The notes beneath the pieces were generated by a model that was not told the DNA's origin, ran no database searches, and saw only the letters and a program-made list of their open reading frames with translations. This document shows positions 1 to 9,765 of a stretch of 64,000 bases of DNA, piece after piece. Every line of letters starts with the position of its first letter. Within the stretch, counting starts at the first letter, position 1. The position numbers and the translations under genes were made by a program. This stretch comes from Toxonevra muliebris (taxonomy: Eukaryota > Arthropoda > Insecta > Diptera > Pallopteridae): assembly GCA_963691655.1 (NCBI GenBank), contig OY829326.1, positions 77,803,235-77,867,234 of the forward strand. Reading direction: 5' to 3'.

Positions 1-263
1 GCAGCGAGAAAAAGAAAATTGAATGTCCAAATAGCTAACTTATTGAACGCGCAGACGACTTTAAATTAATTTGCCGAGTTTATAAATTAGAATTATAAAG
101 AAAAACACAATAATTTTTATAATTACAGCAATTAAATCACGCTATAAATAATATTTTTGCAGAGGCGAGAAATTAGATATCGAAAACACGTCAAGTTAGA
201 TCAGCGTTGCCAGATTGATATAAATAAATATTACAAATTTACGGTTTTTGTTTTAGTTGACGC

Positions 264-765
264 CAGGGATGCCAACCCATTGCTTCTTTCTCTCCGCTAG
301 CTCTCGAGAAATTCCCCGATTTTCGCCCAAATTCCCCGCACCGGTATAATTGCATATTATAACAGTGCGACACGCACTTTCCATATAAACATTTTAGACA
401 AACGAAAAATGCCCTTTCCGTAGGCTTAAAATTACTCTCGGTGAGTTTTATTTTAAAGGGGCCCTGCATTTTTGTTTGATCAAGAGTTAACAAAATAGTG
501 GATCGCCAAAATTGATTTTCTCAAAATAAGGTCTCTTTTTCCTAAAAAATAAAGTTACAAATTGAGCAAGGAATTTACCAAACTTATTTTTTCTAGTACG
601 TCCTGGGCCATTGTTGTGTGGAAGAGCATTTAAATTTAAATTTTAGTTATGGTGCACGCCAATGGCAAAAATCTTATTTTGAGAAATCCAGTTTCAAAGT
701 TTTGGCTATCGGTTCTTAACATATAAAATATACTTCTACTTCGCTATAATGGCTGACCGTAATTT
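264..765. mobile_element. hAT-type non-autonomous element, partial, inverted relative to 20651-21585
   Basis: It begins CAGGGATGCCAAC, the same 13-bp terminus as the element at 20651-21585. From 418 it aligns in reverse complement with 21560 back to about 21000 (shared TAGGCTTAAAATTACTCTCGG, GGTGCACGCCAATGGC, AATGGCTGACCGTAATTT). About 145 bp just inside the terminus differ from the other copy and carry ATTCCCCGA boxes. The far terminus is lost. Confidence 0.65.
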
Positions 766-1499
766 GTATTTAAGTTTACAGATTACTTTTTTAAAAATCG
801 ATTTCTCCAGACCAAAATGTAAAATATTGCATAAGAGGCATTTCATGTGAAGCGGACAACGAAAAAAAAGTAAGGTTCTGAAACTTGTTGAAATTCGGCC
901 TAATTAAACCTGTAGAAAATATAAATGTAGACACACAATTTTTTTTTGTATGAAGCTTATTTGCCAATTTATGGGTTTTTAAAGAATTGACGTAATTGAA
1001 ATATGGATTTTTAAAAATAATTTTTAGAATTAAGCAAATTTACAATAAAATATTGAACATGGTAATTTAAATAACTAATTTACCGTTCTTTTCAACTATG
1101 CGCCAAACCGGAAGTAAAAGTTTAAAATCAGAATTTTAATAACTTAGTTTTAACTATATATGTACAATTTATATATATATTTATAAAAAACAATTTTCAA
1201 ATAAAGCATTATATGCAAAAGGATAAGATTGTCATGTAGGTAGGCAAGCAAGAAGGTAAGTGGGTGGGCAAGTGAACAAGAAGGTAGGTGAATAAGGAAG
1301 TGGTGGAAGCTAGGTAAACAAGGAAGATATTTACATAACAAGGTAAGAAAACATGTATAAGTTTGCACCTAGGCATAGATTTATAGATAAGCAGGAAAGT
1401 AGTCACGTAGGTAATACGTAGCAAATACGGAAATAGACAAGTAGATAGTGAAATATATATGTGGCCTTTTGATAAAATAGACTCTTTTTGCTTAAGAGT
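766..1499. other. No gene; low-complexity purine-rich tract at 1230-1460
   Basis: Nothing coding is supported. 1230-1460 is a degenerate GTAGGCAAG/GAAGGTAAGT-like tract that translates to Leu/Pro/Tyr-rich phantom frames on the minus strand. It behaves like an eroded minisatellite. Confidence 0.6.
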
Positions 1500-1890
1500 T
1501 TTCATATTTTATTTTATTTCTATTTATTAGTTAATTTTTAATTACAATCTCCACAAGTTAATGACGCAATTGTCTGTTCAACTTCTGACGCTGCAGAAGC
1601 TTCTGCTATTTCTGAATAATGCAAATAGTGATTGTGAACCAGAAGATTCTACAAAAGTAGTCAGGCGATCAATTTATGTTTAGTTTCATTATTTATTTAT
1701 TTTGTTGTAAGATTTAACAAATGTTATTTTATTAAATATCACAGAAACTTTGTTTTTTGAATTTAACATTTAACGTTTTGTTCCGTGCAAGAAAAGTGGT
1801 TTGCAAATTTTCGTGTGTCAGAGAGAGTATTTTTCGTTTACTCTCAGTTTACCAGACTTTACCCAAAAAGTACGGGAACAGACCTAATGG
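1500..1890 (-). mobile_element. Element X, copy 1 (unclassified repeat)
   Basis: The reverse complement of 1590-1885 matches 24835-24965 and 25690-25835. Shared blocks include AACTGAGAGTAAACGA, CATTTGTTAAATCTTAC, GTAGAATCTTCTGGTTCACA and TAGCAGAAGCT. The plus-strand frame ends NANSDCEPEDSTKVVRRS, an acidic tail that might be a decayed ORF end. The family is unknown. Confidence 0.6.
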
Positions 1891-3474
1891 CAGCAAATGT
1901 GTACAGTAGCAGTGAACAGCTGATTTTCTTTACTGACACTGCCACTGACGACGCACATTGGGAAAAATATAAGTAAAAAAGGGTTTTTCGAAAGTTACGG
2001 GGTTTACTTTTTTTCTTTACTTTTTGTATTCTGGATATATTCAATATATGGAAAACAATTTCTGAAGTCAATCAACCTTAAGTCTTCGTAAACAGGGTCA
2101 TCCAAAGTTGAACTTCTAAAACCATTTTTTATTTTTCTCATTCTATGTCGTTAAAATAATTGATTTCAAATGAAATCTGTATTGGAATTTAATCAAAACT
2201 TACATTTAGGATGGGAATACTTAAGAAAAGCAGTCAACGTTTTTTTTTTTCAGTAAAATTTATTTGGGTAGATATGGGGTTGTGAAGTTATGCCTAGTTT
2301 TTCCTAATATTTTTAAATTTTTGTTGCGCTATAACTTTTTTGATTCCACTTTTATTCAATATGCATATTCAAAATATTTCAATTCATATTGCAATATTCC
2401 AATGTATGAAAATATTGCAGTACAGTATTGAAGTTCTAGAAAGTATTGCCTGCCATGTATGTACAATAGAACATAATGTTTATTGAAACCTTTTCATTAA
2501 AATAAAATATTTTTAACAAGCTGTAATCTGTTGATTAGTTTTCCTTCTATTATAAATTTTCTAGCGATTTCCATCTAAACATAATAAATATCATATACTC
2601 AAGTTAACGTCATTTCTATATGATTCAGATGTTTCCAGTGGAAATATCTCAAAACCATGATGTATTGGCGAAAAACTCGTGTTGAGTAGTGTAAACCGTA
2701 GGTTCAATCATAGTGAAATAAATAAAGTAAAATAAATAGAAGTGACGCCCTCTTTTTGTTCCCTGCCGTCTGCCAAATACTTACTTCTTACTTCTCCCAA
2801 AGTATTATATGAAACAATATTAACCCATTGGAAACAGAACAGCTGTATATTCGAAAAAAAAACTATTGGTCTCAGCATTAGCTGACGACAATCAAGGATA
2901 TTTCTCACATGAGTGCACATATCGAAAATGCACCCAGGATTTATCCCAAAATTTAAAGTTTTCGTTTATAACAAATCTCTAAAAACCACCAAAACTGTAT
3001 TTATATTTTGGTATTACTTCAAACTCCTTTGATTTGGATTTTGTACAATATATAGAATATGTAAGGAAAAGCTATTGAAGAAGATAATTGTAAAAGTGTT
3101 AAAGTTTGCTTATTTAAATACTTGCTATAATCACACTCTATAAAAATTCTTGAGAACTTGCCTTGCAGAAAGAAGTCAAAACAACAAACAATACGTTTAT
3201 ACGTTTGTGATGTTTCCATTTCACTAAGTACATAATTTGTGTAAAGCAGACAAAAATGGGTTAAGAGGGAGAAACTCATAAACAAAATTATTTGTCAAAA
3301 AATGTATGACATAATTGTCAAATCTCAGAACACCTCAGAATATTTCAGAATACTTTCTGCTATCTGGTATACAGTATACTGTGGGTTCAACCATGTGGTA
3401 TCACAATTTGCCGTTCTGGTCTGAATGTGTTCCTCGAGAGTCACAAAACAAGAGAAAGTGTAATTTGTCTCTTT
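1891..3474. other. No recognisable gene
   Basis: AT-rich sequence with T-runs. AATATTGCAGTACAGTATTG-like palindromic pieces occur at 2380-2450 and 3335-3385. No supported ORF. Confidence 0.6.
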
Positions 3475-3477
3475 AAA

Positions 3478-3602
3478 GGAGTATTCGATACAAGTACATA
3501 TTCGATACTTTTTCCCGATATTTTCGGTGGCATCGATACTTTTATTCGATACAAGTAATGAGTAAAAGTATCGACACTATGTGGGTATCGAATCAACACT
3601 AG
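3478..3602. repeat. Cluster of TCGATAC / GTATCGA motifs
   Basis: ATTCGATAC, CATCGATAC, GTATCGACAC and GTATCGAATC occur six or seven times in 125 bp, in both orientations. The right edge, inverted, reads CTAGTGTTGATTCGATACCC, which resembles a hAT-type terminus. It looks like the subterminal region of a lost element abutting the mariner-type fossil. Confidence 0.4.
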
Positions 3603-3605
3603 TGG

Positions 3606-4190
3606 ATTATCATCACTTTAAATGCGACAATTTTGCTTATTAACGTACCCATTCAACCAAAAGTGAGCTTCATCGCTGAACAAAATTTTCTGGTGAAAAT
3701 CGGGATCGATGGCCATCTCGTTTTTGGCACATTCACCGAACGTGCGACGCGCTTGATGCTCGTTCGGCTTCAATTCTTGCACGAGTTGGATTTTGTAAGC
3801 CCGCAAACCAAGATCCTTCCGCAAAATCGTCCATAAAGTGGATGAGCATAACTCCTATTGTTGCGCGCAATGGCAGATGGACTCATTAGGGTCTTCTTCG
3901 ATACTCTGCTCCACAGCAGCAATAGCGTCTTCGGTGCGCACTGTACGGCGTCTCTGAGGATGCGCATTATTCACTAGAGTAAACGTGTTGCGAACCCATC
4001 CATGGTTGCTCGAATTACCGACTCTGCTGGGCGATTATGTCGACCGAATATTGGACGCGGCGCGCGATGCGTCGCGAGAACTGAACCATTATTTTGGTAA
4101 TAAATTTGCACGATTTGCAAACGTTGTTTAGGAGTAAGTCTATTCAATATGAAATGGCAAACCATACTGAGCATAAATCAAGTGACAGCT
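3606..4190 (-). pseudogene. Mariner/DDE_3-type transposase fossil (IS630-Tc1-mariner superfamily)
   Basis: Minus-strand fragments in three frames line up as one transposase. 4174-3974 reads LTPKQRLQIVQIYYQNNGSV and PIFGRHNRPAESVI, an N-terminal helix-turn-helix. 3967-3770 carries the linker (QCAPKTLLLLWSRVSKKT) in shifted frames. 3824-3618 reads LGLRAYKIQLVQELKPNEHQ and DPDFHQKILFSDEAHFWLNG, with the first catalytic Asp in FSDEAHF. The second and third acidic residues are missing because the element stops near 3606. Frameshifts and stops show it is dead. Confidence 0.75.
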
Positions 4191-4354
4191 ATCAAAAAGA
4201 CCAACTCCGAAAAAAGCATTGCCGGATTGAAAACCACACTTCTAAACAAACACCCTTTATATGCTCCTTAAAAGATATCTGGCTACAATAACGATGCTCA
4301 GAGTAAAAGATAAAATGGAAAAAACTTACTCTCTCATAAAAAAATCAGTATCCT

Positions 4355-4853
4355 GAAGTTGACTGTTCAGTCTTCCGATCTGAACTTGCTTGAAAGCATT
4401 AAGAACAAAATAGAAAAAGTTGTTTTTAGAATCATGTGTACAATTTTTAAGAGTCTGTAAGCTCCAATGATGAAAAAATAACAAACGAGTCCTTTAAGGA
4501 GATGCTGAGGCTTACTTGACCAATGCTCTAATGGTGCATCGGTGGTATAGCCAAATAGCGCCATTTTTTAATGTTTTAAAATTGCTTAATAGAAACATTA
4601 AAGTTTTTCCAAAATAATGTTCTTTTATTTAATTTTATAATAAGCACTACTATTTTTTAACCGTCCAAGTGAAAGTCTTTTATTTTTTGTATTTTTTAAA
4701 CAATTTTTATAAAATTTATTAAATCTATAGATACTTAAGACTTCAAGCAGTTATTAAAATTTAAATATTTTATGAATATATAATTAAAAAATATTATTTG
4801 CGTAATATGATATTTTTCCTTATTTCACTACTATTATTTTGACCGTAACTGTA
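4355..4853 (+). pseudogene. Tc1-like (Bari-like) transposase tail with 3' terminus
   Basis: The plus strand reads VQSSDLNLLESIKNKIEK, a decayed form of the QSPDLNPIE..W signature that carries the third DDE residue in Tc1 elements. About 400 bp downstream TATTATTTTGACCGTAACTG resembles the terminal inverted repeat of Bari-type elements. The left end was not found. The assignment to Bari is inference. Confidence 0.45.
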
Positions 4854-4860
4854 TATGCCT

Positions 4861-5418
4861 TATATCCAAAGAAACCTATCGATTAAGGGAATACAGGTAG
4901 GGCTGGATCCTCGGGTCCTTCATTTTAAACGACCTTTATATTGTAAAGTATTTTAAATTTTTCACTTTGAATTTTGTTTTTTACACTGCAATTTTATTGT
5001 TTTTATTTGTTTTTTATAAATCATAACATCATTTGTTTCTTTTTTTTTTGTGGAGAAAAACAAATTGATTTAAAGTATTTTAATTTTTAACATTGAAATT
5101 TTTTTTACTTTGCAATTTTATTATTTCTAGTTTTTTTTCAAATCATAATACCTTTTTTTTTTATGTAGTGAAAAAAGAAAATTTTTAGTTTAGTTTATGT
5201 AAAATTTTTAATCGTGTCACCCAACCGGATTCAAAAATGGAAAAAAAAATTTCGTAATACTATTTTAACTAATTTAAATTATAATAAAATTCCTTAATTT
5301 AATTTAACTTAATTTCCAACTTAAAATTAGTTTGTTTATAATTTAATTTGGTTATTTTTTATTTCAACAATATATATACATTTATAATTTCTTTAAAAAA
5401 AAATAATTAAATCAACAG
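4861..5418. other. AT-rich spacer, no gene
   Basis: Long T and A runs at 4980-5180 and 5360-5410. The two TTTAAAGTATTTTAA-type blocks (4937-5010 and 5068-5140) look like a degenerate direct duplication. Confidence 0.5.
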
Positions 5419-5475
5419 AACATCAACGAAGGTCATCAGGCGCCTGCTGTCTTCATCGATGGACTATTATGTCAA
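5419..5475 (+). CDS. Candidate short coding exon, unidentified gene
   Basis: The segment is flanked by ATCAACAG and GTAAGT. It is 57 nt, an exact multiple of three, and reads NINEGHQAPAVFIDGLLCQ without a stop. Base composition jumps to about 50% G+C against 15-20% around it. It is in compatible phase with the candidate exon at 5846-5910. I do not recognise the protein. The rest of the gene must lie outside the window or in exons I could not see. A decayed repeat piece is the alternative. Confidence 0.45.
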
Positions 5476-5845
5476 GTAAGTGGGTTTTATTGTGAAATAG
5501 AACCGCAAATAAAAAATATTTTATAGAAATATCGAATTTTAAATTGAAATTGGATTTGTTTATGTTGTTTCATTGTTGGTTGTTATGTTATAGATATGTT
5601 TTCTTGTATTTATTACGAAAATAATATAAGTTTTAAAAAAAAATGAATTAAATTATTTTATTTTTTTTACACGAAAGATAAAGATGGGGATGGGGGTATG
5701 AGTAAATAGACTTAGACACAAACAGACGTACTAACGAACTGACCTCAAACAATAGGTTAGGGATCGAACAAGAGACATATTCTTTTAAATTTTACGTAAA
5801 AAAAAAACAAATTCACAATCAATTGATAACAACAAAAATTTGCAG

Positions 5846-5910
5846 ACAAATTTGAGCACAGCCGGACCCATGCAGACTGGAAAGTCAACTCCCACACCAG
5901 AGAATGGAAG
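5846..5910 (+). CDS. Candidate short coding exon, unidentified gene (second of a pair)
   Basis: The acceptor AAATTTGCAG ends at 5845. The exon reads TNLSTAGPMQTGKSTPTPEN plus G and a split codon, and ends at AAG followed by GTTTCG. It continues the frame of 5419-5475 (phase 0). If the weak donor is not used, the frame runs on to a TGA at 6011-6013, immediately followed by AATAAA, so this could instead be a terminal exon. The Ser/Thr/Pro-rich composition gives no functional clue. Confidence 0.42.
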
Positions 5911-6929
5911 GTTTCGTTACAATGTTTATTTTTCAAAGCCCCTTTGTTTTCCGATTAGAAAAATGTTTTCTGTTGAAAGACCCACTTTAATTCTTTCTAA
6001 TTATTTTCTGTGAATAAATATATTCCCTTTTACATTGATGTATTTTACCCTGAGAATCATTTTTGCGAATTTGGGGAAGCTTCATCAAGGATTTATTTGA
6101 CTCAGTAAATTTCGAATGTTTTGGTGTGAGGCTGAAGCATGTTGAAAGTTTCTGGAAAATAATAGGAATTTGGGGCAAAATTATGATATATTTCGTTTTT
6201 ATGGTTTTGTATAAATATTTCTACTAATTATTACCCTTTCATTATATGAAATCAGTGTTATTGTTGTTGATCACGTCCATGATAACGATGTAGATTGTTG
6301 TTGTTTATCACGTCCGTTTTAATTATGTGGATGCGGTTGCTGAATCGTGTCAACAAACTATAATAATATTATAGACGAATTAGAGTATTTCGCCCACTTT
6401 GTATAAATATTTTACGTGAATCGTCAACGGAAGTATACCTGTTTGAATGCTGTCACTGTTGCTTATTATATTTGCGGTGTTATTGCTGCGGTAAAATTGT
6501 CATTAGTTAGTTACGTTGCATAAAAAAGCAATAGGAAAATTTCTAGTTTGTTTTGTTACTCCAATTTGATGATGCAATTCGTTTTTTGCTTTTCGCGAGA
6601 AGATGCAGCGATCATACTTTTGAATTGAAGATAAGTTGAGAGTGTGGATTTTTTAAGGAAAATACTGAGAAAATAGCTTTTATTTGTATTGTTCTTTTTT
6701 TCTCTGCATTATTAGAATTCTCGGTTTTTTTTTAGCTATGAAAATACTTGAGTATAGCTGCACATACGTTGAGATTTATATGTGCTATGTGAGTTCAGCT
6801 GGGTTGAACCAGTCCGGGTGCTTTCCAAAAGTCGCTAAGTTTAGGTCGTCACCATTTTCACAATTTTTATTATTTCTTATGTTGTGCAAAATAATCTTCA
6901 TCGACATCATTCCCGCAATTAGATAAAGA
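5911..6929. other. No recognisable gene
   Basis: AT-rich sequence with GTTGTTGTTGATCACGTCC at 6258-6278 and a related piece at 6299-6317. An 80-codon plus frame at 6684-6926 is Leu/Phe/Ile-rich and unconvincing. Confidence 0.5.
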
Positions 6930-7390
6930 ATCTCACTCGCTGTTAGATTGTTTGTTTTTCAAGCTTTGATCGGATGATGTTGAACAGGTTTTCGACGCAA
7001 TCTTGGTTTCTACGACGCATCGCATTCGACTTTTGGTAAAGTCGCTCATGGCTGTAAGTGTAAAAATAAGCCCTTTTAAAGAGCTGCTGCGATTGCTTAG
7101 TAAATCCAATAACATTTCAATCCTCTTAAACTTCCCACTGTTTCCCACTGCTGTTTTTGCGTTGGCCTTGTTTTGTTCCGATTTGAACAAATTTTGCTCA
7201 ATGCAAACTCCAACGCCCGATGCAACTGTGTTCTATAGCGCTTGTATTACAAGACATACACGAATTATATCAAATAATTTTGGGCGAATGTGTTTTTCTG
7301 TAAATTTTGGCGCCAATCTGACTTTTGCTTTGTGGTCGGCGTCAAAAAATTCCCTAAGAACCGCCCAGCTAGCAATGCCCATCATGTGTT
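6930..7390 (-). pseudogene. P-element / THAP9-like transposase fragment
   Basis: Reading the minus strand from 7385 gives WAVLREFFDADHKAKVRLAP, KFTEKHIRPKLFDIIRVCLV, one stop, then NTVASGVGVCIEQNLF and TAVGNSGKFKRIEMLLDLLS. The order APK.T.KHI....MRV..A.Q.L..TVA.G matches P-element and THAP9 transposases as I know them, in the middle of the RNase H-like core. It is about 150 codons long and truncated at both ends. It lies downstream on the same strand as the THAP ORF at 7837-8727, so both probably derive from one P-like element with an internal deletion. Confidence 0.6.
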
Positions 7391-7836
7391 AAAATGTTTT
7401 ATGATAACAAAAGGTTTCTCACGTTCTTGAAAGAGTGGAAGTAGTCGTAGAAAAGAAAAATCTGTTTGTTGTCTAACATGAAATGATTTGTATCCAATGA
7501 CGTGTCCTTTTCACGTTTGTGAAAAGGATAAATTCAAGCTTACGTCTACCCTAGACTTCGTCCATGATCAGCAAGCAACGTCTAGATCGGGTTGATATTT
7601 TGGTGACTATTTATCGGAGGTTATGCACAACGACATCATTAGTACACAGCTCATGCCTCGAAATCGGAGTCCAACGATATAAATTTTTCGGAGATGGTAA
7701 GGTATACCTTGGTCAAATGGTAGTTAATTGTATTCTTTTGCGCTTCGGTGTATTGAATTTGTTTTCCCTAACTAACAAAACGTTTTCGTAAGTTATATCG
7801 GTTGGTAGCTTTCGGCGCTATTTCGATAGTTTGCTT
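7391..7836. other. Spacer inside the presumed P-like element
   Basis: It contains a short hairpin, TCCTTTTCACG / CGTTTGTGAAAAGGA, at about 7505-7530. No transposase-like frame was found, so the segment linking the coiled coil to the catalytic core is missing or unrecognisable. Confidence 0.4.
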
Positions 7837-8727
7837 TCATTTACTTTCGACCCGGTGTCCCCACATAACAATATCTTCTTCCAGTTCTTGTATTCTTTCT
7901 TCATATGCTTCGCTTTGACTTTTCTTCTCAGCTTTCAATCGGGCTAACTCTTTCTGCACGCTTATTAATTTCAATTGATAGAAACGAGAGAGACGGCAAA
8001 ATTTCTCGCAGTTATTACACTCTCTTCCTTCATCATTTGCTTCCGTTAGTGCTGGCATTTCATGTGCAAATAAAGGATTTATATCAGCGTGTGTAGCCAT
8101 TTCGTCATCGTGTGCTGATATTTCATCATCGTATGCTGATATTTCATCATCGTGTACTGATATTTTATCATCATGTGCTGATATTTTATCATCATGTGCT
8201 GATATTTTATCATCATGTGCTGATATTTCATCATCGAGGGCTGATATTTCATCATCGAGTGCTGATATTTCATCATCGAGTGCTGATATTTCATCATCGT
8301 GTGCTGATATTTCATCAGCGTGTATTGACCTTTCTTCAGCGTGTGGTGGCATCTTATCAGCATATACTGTCATTCCATCGGCATCGAGTGTACGTTGCGA
8401 AGGAAGGTGACGGCAAGGATATGCATTCTTTTTCAAAGATTTAAGGTTCACCATATCAGCATCAAAGTGCTTTCTGCAAATGAGTACCCTGTGTAATTGG
8501 GATTCATCTTCAATTATTCCACAAACTTTCGCCCATTCAGTTCTATTTCGTAATGCAAACATCATTTGTGGCGATTTAGTTGTACAGTATGGAACACCAC
8601 ATCGACGTATCACAATCCGCCGCCCAGAAGCCAGCATGGGTAATTCCACATTTTTGTCACCATGGCCTAATAAATATATAAAATCATATGATGTATATGA
8701 AAAACTGCAGTTATGAGATAAACGCAT
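7837..8727 (-). CDS. THAP zinc-finger protein with 14 heptad repeats and a C-terminal coiled coil
   Basis: An open frame of 296 residues. The THAP zinc finger uses C43-x4-C48, W65 and C84-x2-H87 (CRKH), with a basic RRIVIRRC lead-in. THAP domains bind DNA in P-element transposase, THAP9 and many host factors. Residues 119-215 are 14 units of a 7-residue repeat (consensus EISAHDD), followed by a C..C...C patch (237-244) and a coiled coil at about 250-286 (KELARLKAEKKSQSEAYEER). In P-type transposases the THAP finger is followed by a leucine-zipper-like coil, so this could be exon 1 of such a gene. A possible donor, GAAA then GTAAAT, overlaps the stop. Met31 is an alternative start. It may be a transposon ORF, a repressor or a domesticated gene. 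The open frame contrasts with the broken fragment next to it. Confidence 0.7.
   Translation of the reverse strand: MRLSHNCSFSYTSYDFIYLLGHGDKNVELPMLASGRRIVIRRCGVPYCTTKSPQMMFALRNRTEWAKVCGIIEDESQLHRVLICRKHFDADMVNLKSLKKNAYPCRHLPSQRTLDADGMTVYADKMPPHAEERSIHADEISAHDDEISALDDEISALDDEISALDDEISAHDDKISAHDDKISAHDDKISVHDDEISAYDDEISAHDDEMATHADINPLFAHEMPALTEANDEGRECNNCEKFCRLSRFYQLKLISVQKELARLKAEKKSQSEAYEERIQELEEDIVMWGHRVESK
8083..8373 (-). repeat. 21-bp tandem repeat, about 14 units, inside the THAP ORF
   Basis: On the plus strand the unit is TGATATTTCATCATCGTGTGC with variants (TTTTATCATCATG, CATCGAG). The central units are nearly identical and the outer ones diverged (YADKMPP, RSIHADE), the pattern of unequal exchange or slippage. 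Each unit is exactly seven codons, so length changes keep the frame. The other strands also stay open, producing phantom ORFs. Confidence 0.95.
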
Positions 8728-9470
8728 TTAAAAAATATTTTTTCTTATTTATTATAGGTAAAACATTAAATATTTTTAACAAACAGGAAAAAGCCGAAGA
8801 TATAATTGACCAAAGGGAATCTAACGGTGTTGTTGTTGAAAATTATTACCTCCCCCAGTGCATCATATAGCCCTATTCATCCCACGCTATTTTACGACGA
8901 AAAACACCAAGTTGCGACTTAGAGTCACTATCTAGAAATACCTCAGCTATTTTCTTTTTCTCTATACATATAAGTAAATATGTATTACTTCTTACCTATT
9001 TTGAATGCTTACATTGCTCGTTTGCGATATTTACAGCATTCTGAAAATAATGTAATAAGTGATTAAAAAGGCGCAACGAGAAAAATCCACCAAAAGGCAT
9101 TTATTACTTAGAAAAAGGCACCAAAAATTCGAAAAAGGCGCTAACCAGTGAAAATGGCAAAAAATTTTAAAAATAGCAGAAAAGGCAAATCGCTTTTTTT
9201 CTGAATTTAATTTAAATTTCTTTTTTTTTTTTTTTGGTTGAGGTAGTCAAAAACTAAATGTCTAAATCTGGCTCTACTGTCAGTACATTTGATTGACGAT
9301 GACAAAGAATTCCAGATGCGATGGTGCTAACAAAGAATAACCTGCTGGAATTAAGGGAATTAAATTTAGATACAACTAGATTTTTAATTCTGCTTGATTG
9401 AAAAAATTGTAACTTTTCAAACAGATAATGAGGTGTCCTCGTTTGCAGTAACTTATGCAGAGAAATGCAA
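8728..9470. other. No recognisable gene
   Basis: AT-rich, with AAAAAGGCGC and AAAAAGGCAC-type short repeats at 9065-9190 and a T-run at 9220-9236. Possibly the 5' flank of the P-like element; no terminal repeats were identified. Confidence 0.4.
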
Positions 9471-9475
9471 GTTCT

Positions 9476-9765
9476 TAGGTTAGGTTGGAGTGGCTGTCAA
9501 GAGACACACTTAGGCCTGAACGGTCTATTGTGATACCACATGGTTGGACCTACAGTTTAATGCCGATGTGACAATTTTTTATCGGCTTGGTGGTTTTGCA
9601 TTACCAACCAAGGTGTGCACTTGTACACTATCTTATAATTTTCATACACTTCGTATTGATAGTGAATACAGGAAAGTTATGAAAATTAATCATCATACGA
9701 AGACGGGAATAGAACCCGAACCTCTCGGATGAAAGTCTAGTGCACTACCTAATAGACTATCGAGG
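9476..9765 (-). repeat. SINE-like composite repeat with TTAGGTTAGG end and tRNA-like head
   Basis: The right side, inverted, reads GATAGTCTATTAGGTAGTGC then CGAGGTTCGGGTTCTATTCC, a box A/box B pair. The left side reads TTAGGTTAGGTTGGAGTGGC with GGCCTGAACGGTCTATTGTG. The left block recurs inverted at 38770-38850 (GCCACTCCAACCTAACCTAA) and in part at 55295-55330. It is a dispersed repeat and not a telomere. Confidence 0.5.

Noticed and set aside
1150..1505. Leu/Pro/Tyr-rich overlapping minus-strand frames
   Set aside because: Two overlapping frames of low complexity over a purine-rich degenerate repeat; no domain and no start context.
3633..3836. Plus-strand frames over 3633-4291
   Set aside because: They are shadows of the minus-strand mariner-type transposase fossil.
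8100..8330. CRISPR-like regular repeats
   Set aside because: The units are contiguous 21-bp coding repeats without unique spacers, in a eukaryotic genome; they are a coding minisatellite.
8079..8444. Long open frames overlapping the THAP ORF in two other frames
   Set aside because: They are by-products of the 21-bp repeat, which lacks stops in several frames; the THAP and coiled-coil signatures fix the real frame.
9476..9500. TTAGGTTAGG as an insect telomere repeat
   Set aside because: Only two units, embedded in a dispersed SINE-like repeat that recurs at 38.8 kb; Diptera also lack TTAGG telomeres.
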